A DNA stretch of 64,000 nucleotides from Liopterus haemorrhoidalis (lineage: Eukaryota > Arthropoda > Insecta > Coleoptera > Dytiscidae): contig OZ020624.1 in NCBI GenBank assembly GCA_963971575.1, forward strand, positions 16,275,249 through 16,339,248, in the 5' to 3' direction. Below are positions 48,754 through 61,391 of the stretch, piece by piece. Made by a program: the position numbers and the translations under genes. The notes under the pieces are model-generated. The model ran no database searches and was not told where the DNA came from. It was given only the letters and a program-made list of their open reading frames with translations. Every line of letters begins with the position of its first letter. Within the stretch, counting starts at the first letter, position 1.

Positions 48754-51700
48754 TTATGTACTTCTTAAACATGTTGCGCTTAACCAGTTTTCAAGTAAAA
48801 CTTGAATTTTGAAAATTCAACTATTTCGTTGCTATTTTCTGTCAATAATATCATAATTCTTGGTCAGAAACCAAAATTAGTGTTATGTACTTCTTAAACA
48901 TGTTGCGCTTAACCAGTTTTCATGTAAAACATGAATTTTGAAAATTCAACTATTTCGTTGCTATTTTCTGTCAATAATATCATAATTCTTGGTCAGAAAC
49001 CAAAATTAGTGTTATGTACTTCTTAAACATGTTGCGCTTAACCAGTTTTCATGTAAAACATGAATTTTGAAAATTCAACTATTTCGTTGCTATTTTGTGT
49101 CATAAACATCATTATTCTTGGTCAGAAACCAAAATACGTGTTATGTACTTCTTAAACATGTTGCGCTTAACCAGTTTTCAAGTAAAACTTGAATTTTGAA
49201 AATTCAACTATTTCGTTGCTATTTTCTGTCAATAATATCATAATTCTTGGTCAGAAACCAAAATTAGTGTTATGTACTTCTTAAACATGTTGCGCTTAAC
49301 CAGTTTTCATATAAAACATGAAATTTGAAAATTACACTATTTCGTTGCTATTTTGTGTCATAAACATCATTATTCTTGGTCAGAAACCAAAATAAGTGTT
49401 ATGTACTTCTTAAACATGTTGCGCTTAATCAGTTTTCAAGTAAAACTTGAATTTTGAAAATTCAACTATTTCGTTGCTTTTTTCTGTCAATAATATCATA
49501 ATTCTTGGTCAGAAACCAAAATTAGTGTTATGTACTTCTTAAACATGTTGCGCTTAACCAGTTTTCATGTAAAACATGAATTTTGAAAATTCAACTATTT
49601 CGTTGCTATTTTCTCTCAATAATATCATAATTCTTGGTCAGAAACCAAAATTAGTGTTATGTACTTCTTAAACATGTTGCGCTTAACCAGTTTTCATGTA
49701 AAACATGAATTTTGAAAATTCAACTATTTCGTTGCTATTTTGTGTCATAAACATCATTATTCTTGGTCAGAAACCAAAATAAGTGTTATGTACTTCTTAA
49801 ACATGTTGCGCTTAACCAGTTTTCAAGTAAAACTTGAATTTTGAAAATTCAACTATTTCGTTGCTATTTTCTGTCAATAATATCATAATTCTTGGTCAGA
49901 AACCAAAATTAGTGTTATGTACTTCTTAAACATGTTGCGCTTAACCAGTTTTCATATAAAACATGAAATTTGAAAATTACACTATTTCGTTGCTATTTTG
50001 TGTCATAAACATCATTATTCTTGGTCAGAAACCAAAATAAGTGTTATGTACTTCTTAAACATGTTGCGCTTAATCAGTTTTCAAGTAAAACTTGAATTTT
50101 GAAAATTCAACTATTTCGTTGCTTTTTTCTGTCAATAATATCATAATTCTTGGTCAGAAACCAAAATTAGTGTTATGTACTTCTTAAACATGTTGCGCTT
50201 AACCAGTTTTCATGTAAAACATGAATTTTGAAAATTCAACTATTTCGTTGCTATTTTGTGTCACTAACATCATAATTCTTGGTCAGAAACCAAAATAAGT
50301 GTTATGTACTTCTTAAACATGTTGCGCTTAACCAGTTTTCAAGTAAAACTTGAATTTTGAAAATTCAACTATTTCGTTGCTATTTTCTGTCAATAATATC
50401 ATAATTCTTGGTCAGAAACCAAAATAAGTGTTATGTACTTCTTAAACATGTTGCGCTTAACCAGTTTTCAAGTAAAACTTGAATTTTGAAAATTCAACTA
50501 TTTCGTTGCTATTTTCTGTCAATAATATCATAATTCTTGGTCAGAAACCAAAATTAGTGTTATGTACTTCTTAAACATGTTGCGCTTAACCAGTTTCAAG
50601 TAAAACTTGAATTTTGAAAATTCAACTATTTCGTTGCTATTTTGTGTCATAAACATCATTATTCTTGGTCAGAAACCAAAATAAGTGTTATGTACTTCTT
50701 AAACATGTTGCGCTTAACCAGTTTTCATGTAAAACATGAATTTTGAAAATTCAACTATTTCGTTGCTATTTTCTGTCAATAATATCATAATTCTTGGTCA
50801 GAAACCAAAATTAGTGTTATGTACTTCTTAAACATGTTGCGCTTAACCAGTTTTCATGTAAAACATGAATTTTGAAAATTCAACTATTTCGTTGCTATTT
50901 TGTGTCATAAACATCATTATTCTTGGTCAGAAACCAAAATAAGTGTTATGTACTTCTTAAACATGTTGCGCTTAACCAGTTTTCAAGTAAAACTTGAATT
51001 TTGAAAATTCAACTATTTCGTTGCTATTTTCTGTCAATAATATCATAATTCTTGGTCAGAAACCAAAATTAGTGTTATGTACTTCTTAAACATGTTGCGC
51101 TTAACCAGTTTTCAAGTAAAACTTGAATTTTGAAAATTCAACTATTTCGTTGCTATTTTCTGTCAATAATATCATAATTCTTGGTCAGAAACCAAACTTA
51201 GTGTTATGTACTTCTTAAACATGTTGCGCTTAACCAGTTTTCATGTAAAACATGAATTTTGAAAATTCAACTATTTCGTTGCTATTTTCTCTCAATAATA
51301 TCATAATTCTTGGTCAGAAACCAAAATTAGTGTTATGTACTTCTTAAACATGTTGCGCTTAACCAGTTTTCATGTAAAACATGAATTTTGAAAATTCAAC
51401 TATTTCGTTGCTATTTTGTGTCATAAACATCATTATTCTTGGTCAGAAACCAAAATAAGTGTTATGTACTTCTTAAACATGTTGCGCTTAACCAGTTTTC
51501 AAATAAAACTTGAATTTTGAAAATTCAACTATTTCGTTGCTATTTTCTGTCAATAATATCATAATTCTTGGTCAGAAACCAAAATTAGTGTTATGTACTT
51601 CTTAAACATGTTGCGCTTAACCAGTTTTCATGTAAAACATGAATTTGGAAAATTCAACTATTTCGTTGCTATTTTGTGTCATAAACATCATTATTCTTGG

Positions 51701-53138
51701 TCAGAAACCAAAATAAGTGTTATGTACTTCTTAAACATGTTGCGCTTAACCAGTTTTCAAGTAAAACTTGAATTTTGAAAATTCAACTATTTCGTTGCTA
51801 TTTTCTGTCAATAATATCATAATTCTTGGTCAGAAACCAAAATTAGTGTTATGTACTTCTTAAACATGTTGCGCTTAACCAGTTTTCATATAAAACATGA
51901 AATTTGAAAATTACACTATTTCGTTGCTATTTTGTGTCATAAACATCATTATTCTTGGTCAGAAACCAAAATAAGTGTTATGTACTTCTTAAACATGTTG
52001 CGCTTAATCAGTTTTCAAGTAAAACTTGAATTTTGAAAATTCAACTATTTCGTTGCTTTTTTCTGTCAATAATATCATAATTCTTGGTCAGAAACCAAAA
52101 TTAGTGTTATGTACTTCTTAAACATGTTGCGCTTAACCAGTTTTCATGTAAAACATGAATTTTGAAAATTCAACTATTTCGTTGCTATTTTGTGTCACTA
52201 ACATCATAATTCTTGGTCAGAAACCAAAATAAGTGTTATGTACTTCTTAAACATGTTCCGCTTAACCAGTTTTCAAGTAAAACTTGAATTTTGAAAATTC
52301 AACTATTTCGTTGCTATTTTCTGTCAATAATATCATAATTCTTGGTCAGAAACCAAAATAAGTGTTATGTACTTCTTAAACATGTTGCGCTTAACCAGTT
52401 TTCAAGTAAAACTTGAATTTTGAAAATTCAACTATTTTGTTGCTATTTTCTGTCAATAATATCATAATTCTTGGTCAGAAACCAAAATTAGTGTTATGTA
52501 CTTCTTAAACATGTTGCGCTTAACCAGTTTTCAAGTAAAACTTGAATTTTGAAAATTCAACTATTTCGTTGCTATTTTCTGTCAATAATATCATAATTCT
52601 TGGTCAGAAACCAAAATTAGTGTTATGTACTTCTTAAACATGTTGCGCTTAACCAGTTTTCATGTAAAACATGAATTTTGAAAATTCAACTATTTCGTTG
52701 CTATTTTCTGTCAATAATATCATAATTCTTGGTCAGAAACCAAAATTAGTGTTATGTACTTCTTAAACATGTTGCGCTTAACCTGTTTTCATGTAAAACA
52801 TGAATTTTGAAAATTCAACTATTTCGTTGCTATTTTGTGTCATAAACATCATTATTCTTGGTCAGAAACCAAAATAAGTGTTATGTACTTCTTAAACATG
52901 TTGCGCTTAACCAGTTTTCAAGTAAAACTTGAATTTTGAAAATTCAACTATTTCGTTGCTATTTTCTGTCAATAATATCATAATTCTTGGTCAGAAACCA
53001 AAATTAGTGTTATGTACTTCTTAAACATGTTGCGCTTAACCAGTTTTCATATAAAACATGAAATTTGAAAATTGCACTATTTCGTTGCTATTTTGTGTCA
53101 TAAACATCATTATTCTTGGTCAGAAACCAAAATAAGTG
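48625..53138. repeat. Distant copy of the 21153-25666 region
   Basis: Units 378-412 match units 165-199 with a shift of 213 units. They share AAATACGTG (near 49135), the E/G hybrid (50560), 123C, CAAATA, GTTCCGC (52258) and TTTTGTTG. One F unit (52623-52751) is extra here, and CCTGTTTTC (near 52783) is new. Within 51589-51717, TTTTGAAAA has become TTTGGAAAA. This removes a stop and opens a 61-codon frame at 51593-51778, which I do not regard as a gene. Confidence 0.86.
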
Positions 53139-56100
53139 TTATGTACTTCTTAAACATGTTGCGCTTAATCAGTTTTCAAGTAAAACTTGAATTTTGAAAA
53201 TTCAACTATTTCGTTGCTTTTTTCTGTCAATAATATCATAATTCTTGGTCAGAAACCAAAATTAGTGTTATGTACTTCTTAACATGTTGCGCTTAACCAG
53301 TTTTCATGTAAAACATGAATTTTGAAAATTCAACTATTTCGTTGCTATTTTCTCTCAATAATATCATAATTCTTGGTCAGAAACCAAAATTAGTGTTATG
53401 TACTTCTTAAACATGTTGCGCTTAACCAGTTTTCATGTAAAACATGAATTTTGAAAATTCAACTATTTCGTTGCTATTTTGTGTCATAAACATCATTATT
53501 CTTGGTCAGAAACCAAAATAAGTGTTATGTACTTCTTAAACATGTTGCGCTTAACCAGTTTTCAAGTAAAACTTGAATTTTGAAAATTCAACTATTTCGT
53601 TGCTATTTTCTGTCAATAATATCATAATTCTTGGTCAGAAACCAAAATTAGTGTTATGTACTTCTTAAACATGTTGCGCTTAACCAGTTTTCATATAAAA
53701 CATGAAATTTGAAAATTACACTATTTCGTTGCTATTTTGTGTCATAAACATCATTATTCTTGGTCAGAAACCAAAATAAGTGTTATGTACTTCTTAAACA
53801 TGTTGCGCTTAACCAGTTTTCAAGTAAAACTTGAATTTTGAAAATTCAACTATTTCGTTGCTATTTTCTGTCAATAATATCATAATTCTTGGTCAGAAAC
53901 CAAAATTAGTGTTATGTACTTCTTAAACATGTTGCGCTTAACCAGTTTTCATATAAAACATGAAATTTGAAAATTACACTATTTCGTTGCTATTTTGTGT
54001 CATAAACATCATTATTCTTGGTCAGAAACCAAAATAAGTGTTATGTACTTCTTAAACATGTTGCGCTTAATCAGTTTTCAAGTAAAACTTGAATTTTGAA
54101 AATTCAACTATTTCGTTGCTTTTTTCTGTCAATAATATCATAATTCTTGGTCAGAAACCAAAATTAGTGTTATGTACTTCTTAAACATGTTGCGCTTAAC
54201 CAGTTTTCATGTAAAACATGAATTTTGAAAATTCAACTATTTCGTTGCTATTTTGTGTCACTAACATCATAATTCTTGGTCAGAAACCAAAATAAGTGTT
54301 ATGTACTTCTTAAACATGTTGCGCTTAACCAGTTTTCAAGTAAAACTTGAATTTTGAAAATTCAACTATTTCGTTGCTATTTTCTGTCAATAATATCATA
54401 ATTCTTGGTCAGAAACCAAAATAAGTGTTATGTACTTCTTAAACATGTTGCGCTTAACCAGTTTTCAAGTAAAACTTGAATTTTGAAAATTCAACTATTT
54501 CGTTGCTATTTTCTGTCAATAATATCATAATTCTTGGTCAGAAACCATAATTAGTGTTATGTACTTCTTAAACATGTTGCGCTTAACCAGTTTTCAAGTA
54601 AAACTTGAATTTTGAAAATTCAACTATTTCGTTGCTATTTTCTGTCAATAATATCATAATTCTTGGTCAGAAACCAAAATTAGTGTTATGTACTTCTTAA
54701 ACATGTTGCGCTTAACCAGTTTTCATGTAAAACATGAATTTTGAAAATTCAACTATTTCGTTGCTATTTTCTGTCAATAATATCATAATTCTTGGTCAGA
54801 AACCAAAATTAGTGTTATGTACTTCTTAAACATGTTGCGCTTAACCAGTTTTCATGTAAAACATGAATTTTGAAAATTCAACTATTTCGTTGCTATTTTG
54901 TGTCATAAACATCATTATTCTTGGTCAGAAACCAAAATAAGTGTTATGTACTTCTTAAACATGTTGCGCTTAACCAGTTTTCAAGTAAAACTTGAATTTT
55001 GAAAATTCAACTATTTCGTTGCTATTTTCTGTCAATAATATCATAATTCTTGGTCAGAAACCAAAATTAGTGTTATGTACTTCTTAAACATGTTGCGCTT
55101 AACCAGTTTTCAAGTAAAACTTGAATTTTGAAAATTCAACTATTTCGTTGCTATTTTCTGTCAATAATATCATAATTCTTGGTCAGAAACCAAAATTAGT
55201 GTTATGTACTTCTTAAACATGTTGCGCTTAACCAGTTTTCATGTAAAACATGAATTTTGAAAATTCAACTATTTCGTTGCTATTTTCTCTCAATAATATC
55301 ATAATTCTTGGTCAGAAACCAAAATTAGTGTTATGTACTTCTTAAACATGTTGCGCTTAACCAGTTTTCATGTAAAACATGAATTTTGAAAATTCAACTA
55401 TTTCGTTGCTATTTTGTGTCATAAACATCATTATTCTTGGTCAGAAACCAAAATAAGTGTTATGTACTTCTTAAACATGTTGCGCTTAACCAGTTTTCAA
55501 GTAAAACTTGAATTTTGAAAATTCAACTATTTCGTTGCTATTTTCTGTCAATAATATCATAATTCTTGGTCAGAAACCAAAATTAGTGTTATGTACTTCT
55601 TAAACATGTTGCGCTTAACCAGTTTTCATATAAAACGTGAAATTTGAAAATTACACTATTTCGTTGCTATTTTGTGTCATAAACATCATTATTCTTGGTC
55701 AGAAACCAAAATAAGTGTTATGTACTTCTTAAACATGTTGCGCTTAATCAGTTTTCAAGTAAAACTTGAATTTTGAAAATTCAACTATTTCGTTGCTTTT
55801 TTCTGTCAATAATATCATAATTCTTGGTCAGAAACCAAAATTAGTGTTATGTACTTCTTAAACATGTTGCGCTTAACCAGTTTTCATGTAAAACATGAAT
55901 TTTGAAAATTCAACTATTTCGTTGCTATTTTGTGTCACTAACATCATAATTCTTGGTCAGAAACCAAAATAAGTGTTATGTACTTCTTAAACATGTTGCG
56001 CTTAACCAGTTTTCAAGTAAAACTTGAATTTTGAAAATTCAACTATTTCGTTGCTATTTTCTGTCAATAATATCATAATTCTTGGTCAGAAACCAAAATA

Positions 56101-56878
56101 AGTGTTATGTACTTCTTAAACATGTTGCGCTTAACCAGTTTTCAAGTAAAACTTGAATTTTGAAAATTCAACTATTTCGTTGCTATTTTCTGTCAATAAT
56201 ATCATAATTCTTGGTCAGAAACCAAAATTAGTGTTATGTACTTCTTAAACATGTTGCGCTTAACCAGTTTTCAAGTAAAACTTGAATTTTGAAAATTCAA
56301 CTATTTCGTTGCTATTTTCTGTCAATAATATCATAATTCTTGGTCAGAAACCAAAATTAGTGTTATGTACTTCTTAAACATGTTGCGCTTAACCAGTTTT
56401 CATGTAAAACATGAATTTTGAAAATTCAACTATTTCGTTGCTATTTTCTGTCAATAATATCATAATTCTTGGTCAGAAACCAAAATTAGTGTTATGTACT
56501 TCTTAAACATGTTGCGCTTAACCAGTTTTCATGTAAAACATGAATTTTGAAAATTCAACTATTTCGTTGCTATTTTGTGTCATAAACATCATTATTCTTG
56601 GTCAGAAACCAAAATAAGTGTTATGTACTTCTTAAACATGTTGCGCTTAACCAGTTTTCAAGTAAAACTTGAATTTTGAAAATTCAACTATTTCGTTGCT
56701 ATTTTCTGTCAATAATATCATAATTCTTGGTCAGAAACCAAAATTAGTGTTATGTACTTCTTAAACATGTTGCGCTTAACCAGTTTTCATATAAAACATG
56801 AAATTTGAAAATTACACTATTTCGTTGCTATTTTGTGTCATAAACATCATTATTCTTGGTCAGAAACCAAAATAAGTG
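53139..56878. repeat. Distant copy of 29793-33403 plus a closing A unit
   Basis: Units 413-441 repeat units 232-259 at +23346 bp (181 units): shortened H (53268), the A-E-A irregularity, E* at 54548, the ACGTGAA A unit near 55636, then one 9-mer. The downstream region matches units 270 onward, nine units out of step, because the second 9-mer is missing here. Confidence 0.86.
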
Positions 56879-58812
56879 TTATGTACTTCTTAAACATGTT
56901 GCGCTTAATCAGTTTTCAAGTAAAACTTGAATTTTGAAAATTCAACTATTTCGTTGCTTTTTTCTGTCAATAATATCATAATTCTTGGTCAGAAACCAAA
57001 ATTAGTGTTATGTACTTCTTAAACATGTTGCGCTTAACCAGTTTTCATGTAAAACATGAATTTTGAAAATTCAACTATTTCGTTGCTATTTTCTCTCAAT
57101 AATATCATAATTCTTGGTCAGAAACCAAAATTAGTGTTATGTACTTCTTAAACATGTTGCGCTTAACCAGTTTTCATGTAAAACATGAATTTTGAAAATT
57201 CAACTATTTCGTTGCTATTTTGTGTCATAAACATCATTATTCTTGGTCAGAAACCAAAATAAGTGTTATGTACTTCTTAAACATGTTGCGCTTAACCAGT
57301 TTTCAAGTAAAACTTGAATTTTGAAAATTCTACTATTTCGTTGCTATTTTCTGTCAATAATATCATAATTCTTGGTCAGAAACCAAAATTAGTGTTATGT
57401 ACTTCTTAAACATGTTGCGCTTAACCAGTTTTCATATAAAACATGAAATTTGAAAATTACACTATTTCGTTGCTATTTTGTGTCATAAACATCATTATTC
57501 TTGGTCAGAAACCAAAATAAGTGTTATGTACTTCTTAAACATGTTGCGCTTAATCAGTTTTCAAGTAAAACTTGAATTTTGAAAATTCAACTATTTCGTT
57601 GCTTTTTTCTGTCAATAATATCATAATTCTTGGTCAGAAACCAAAATTAGTGTTATGTACTTCTTAAACATGTTGCGCTTAACCAGTTTTCATGTAAAAC
57701 ATGAATTTTGAAAATTCAACTATTTCGTTGCTATTTTGTGTCACTAACATCATAATTCTTGGTCAGAAACCAAAATAAGTGTTATGTACTTCTTAAACAT
57801 GTTGCGCTTAACCAGTTTTCAAGTAAAACTTGAATTTTGAAAATTCAACTATTTCGTTGCTATTTTCTGTCAATAATATCATAATTCTTGGTCAGAAACC
57901 AAAATAAGTGTTATGTACTTCTTAAACATGTTGCGCTTAACCAGTTTTCAAGTAAAACTTGAATTTTGAAAATTCAACTATTTCGTTGCTATTTTCTGTC
58001 AATAATATCATAATTCTTGGTCAGAAACCAAAATTAGTGTTATGTACTTCTTAAACATGTTGCGCTTAACCAGTTTCAAGTAAAACTTGAATTTTGAAAA
58101 TTCAACTATTTCGTTGCTATTTTGTGTCACAAACATCATTATTCTTGGTCAGAAACCAAAATAAGTGTTATGTACTTCTTAAACATGTTGCGCTTAACCA
58201 GTTTTCATGTAAAACATGAATTTTGAAAATTCAACTATTTCGTTGCTATTTTCTGTCAATAATATCATAATTCTTGGTCAGAAACCAAAATTAGTGTTAT
58301 GTACTTCTTAAACATGTTGCGCTTAACCAGTTTTCATGTAAAACATGAATTTTGAAAATTCAACTATTTCGTTGCTATTTTGTGTCATAAACATCATTAT
58401 TCTTGGTCAGAAACCAAAATAAGTGTTATGTACTTCTTAAACATGTTGCGCTTAACCAGTTTTCAAGTAAAACTTGAATTTTGAAAATTCAACTATTTCG
58501 TTGCTATTTTCTGTCAATAATATCATAATTCTTGGTCAGAAACCAAAATTAGTGTTATGTACTTCTTAAACATGTTGCGCTTAACCAGTTTTCAAGTAAA
58601 ACTTGAATTTTGAAAATTCAACTATTTCGTTGCTATTTTCTGTCAATAATATCATAATTCTTGGTCAGAAACCAAAATTAGTGTTATGTACTTCTTAAAC
58701 ATGTTGCGCTTAACCAGTTTTCATGTAAAACATGAATTTTGAAAATTCAACTATTTCGTTGCTATTTTCTCTCAATAATATCATAATTCTTGGTCAGAAA
58801 CCAAAATTAGTG
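56879..58812. repeat. Copy of the first 15 units of the 34694 block
   Basis: Units 442-456 run B H G E A B C D E (E/G hybrid) F G E E H. The hybrid at 58040 carries GTGTCACAAAC as at 35855. The similarity continues into the 20-mer that follows, up to about 59328. A private change is TTCTACTATTTCG near 57331. Confidence 0.86.
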
Positions 58813-61391
58813 TTATGTACTTCTTAAACATGTTGCGCTTAACCAGTTTTCATGTAAAACATGAATTTTGAAAATTCAACTATTTCGTTGCTATTTTGTG
58901 TCATAAACATCATTATTCTTGGTCAGAAACCAAAATAAGTGTTATGTACTTCTTAAACATGTTGCGCTTAACCAGTTTTCAAATAAAACTTGAATTTTGA
59001 AAATTCAACTATTTCGTTGCTATTTTCTGTCAATAATATCATAATTCTTGGTCAGAAACCAAAATTAGTGTTATGTACTTCTTAAACATGTTGCGCTTAA
59101 CCAGTTTTCATGTAAAACATGAATTTTGAAAATTCAACTATTTCGTTGCTATTTTGTGTCATAAACATCATTATTCTTGGTCAGAAACCAAAATAAGTGT
59201 TATGTACTTCTTAAACATGTTGCGCTTAACCAGTTTTCAAGTAAAACTTGAATTTTGAAAATTCAACTATTTCGTTGCTATTTTCTGTCAATAATATCAT
59301 AATTCTTGGTCAGAAACCAAAATTAGTGTTATGTACTTCTTAAACATGTTGCGCTTAACCAGTTTTCATATAAAACATGAAATTTGAAAATTACACTATT
59401 TCGTTGCTATTTTGTGTCATAAACATCATTATTCTTGGTCAGAAACCAAAATAAGTGTTATGTACTTCTTAAACATGTTGCGCTTAATCAGTTTTCAAGT
59501 AAAACTTGAATTTTGAAAATTCAACTATTTCGTTGCTTTTTTCTGTCAATAATATCATAATTCTTGGTCAGAAACCAAAATTAGTGTTATGTACTTCTTA
59601 AACATGTTGCGCTTAACCAGTTTTCATGTAAAACATGAATTTTGAAAATTCAACTATTTCGTTGCTATTTTGTGTCACTAACATCATAATTCTTGGTCAG
59701 AAACCAAAATAAGTGTTATGTACTTCTTAAACATGTTCCGCTTAACCAGTTTTCAAGTAAAACTTGAATTTTGAAAATTCAACTATTTCGTTGCTATTTT
59801 CTGTCAATAATATCATAATTCTTGGTCAGAAACCAAAATAAGTGTTATGTACTTCTTAAACATGTTGCGCTTAACCAGTTTTCAAGTAAAACTTGAATTT
59901 TGAAAATTCAACTATTTCGTTGCTATTTTCTGTCAATAATATCATAATTCTTGGTCAGAAACCAAAATTAGTGTTATGTACTTCTTAAACATGTTGCGCT
60001 TAACCAGTTTTCAAGTAAAACTTGAATTTTGAAAATTCAACTATTTCGTTGCTATTTTCTGTCAATAATATCATAATTCTTGGTCAGAAACCAAAATTAG
60101 TGTTATGTACTTCTTAAACATGTTGCGCTTAACCAGTTTTCATGTAAAACATGAATTTTGAAAATTCAACTATTTCGTTGCTATTTTCTGTCAATAATAT
60201 CATAATTCTTGGTCAGAAACCAAAATTAGTGTTATGTACTTCTTAAACATGTTGCGCTTAACCTGTTTTCATGTAAAACATGAATTTTGAAAATTCAACT
60301 ATTTCGTTGCTATTTTGTGTCATAAACATCATTATTCTTGGTCAGAAACCAAAATAAGTGTTATGTACTTCTTAAACATGTTGCGCTTAACCAGTTTTCA
60401 AGTAAAACTTGAATTTTGAAAATTCAACTATTTCGTTGCTATTTTCTGTCAATAATATCATAATTCTTGGTCAGAAACCAAAATTAGTGTTATGTACTTC
60501 TTAAACATGTTGCGCTTAACCAGTTTTCATATAAAACATGAAATTTGAAAATTACACTATTTCGTTGCTATTTTGTGTCATAAACATCATTATTCTTGGT
60601 CAGAAACCAAAATAAGTGTTATGTACTTCTTAAACATGTTGCGCTTAATCAGTTTTCAAGTAAAACTTGAATTTTGAAAATTCAACTATTTCGTTGCTTT
60701 TTTCTGTCAATAATATCATAATTCTTGGTCAGAAACCAAAATTAGTGTTATGTACTTCTTAACATGTTGCGCTTAACCAGTTTTCATGTAAAACATGAAT
60801 TTTGAAAATTCAACTATTTCGTTGCTATTTTCTCTCAATAATATCATAATTCTTGGTCAGAAACCAAAATTAGTGTTATGTACTTCTTAAACATGTTGCG
60901 CTTAACCAGTTTTCATGTAAAACATGAATTTTGAAAATTCAACTATTTCGTTGCTATTTTGTGTCATAAACATCATTATTCTTGGTCAGAAACCAAAATA
61001 AGTGTTATGTACTTCTTAAACATGTTGCGCTTAACCAGTTTTCAAGTAAAACTTGAATTTTGAAAATTCAACTATTTCGTTGCTATTTTCTGTCAATAAT
61101 ATCATAATTCTTGGTCAGAAACCAAAATTAGTGTTATGTACTTCTTAAACATGTTGCGCTTAACCAGTTTTCATATAAAACATGAAATTTGAAAATTACA
61201 CTATTTCGTTGCTATTTTGTGTCATAAACATCATTATTCTTGGTCAGAAACCAAAATAAGTGTTATGTACTTCTTAAACATGTTGCGCTTAACCAGTTTT
61301 CAAGTAAAACTTGAATTTTGAAAATTCAACTATTTCGTTGCTATTTTCTGTCAATAATATCATAATTCTTGGTCAGAAACCAAAATTAGTG
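58813..61391. repeat. 20-mer higher-order repeat, copy 1
   Basis: Units 457-476 run G E G E A B C D E E F G E A B H G E A E, 2579 bp because of the shortened H. Marks are CAAATA (near 58982), GTTCCGC (59738), CCTGTTTTC (near 60263) and shortened H (60748). All recur at +2579. Confidence 0.88.

Noticed and set aside
51593..51778. 61-codon open frame on the + strand
   Set aside because: A single TTTTGAAAA to TTTGGAAAA change in one unit removes a stop. The predicted peptide is just translated satellite and repeats its own start segment.
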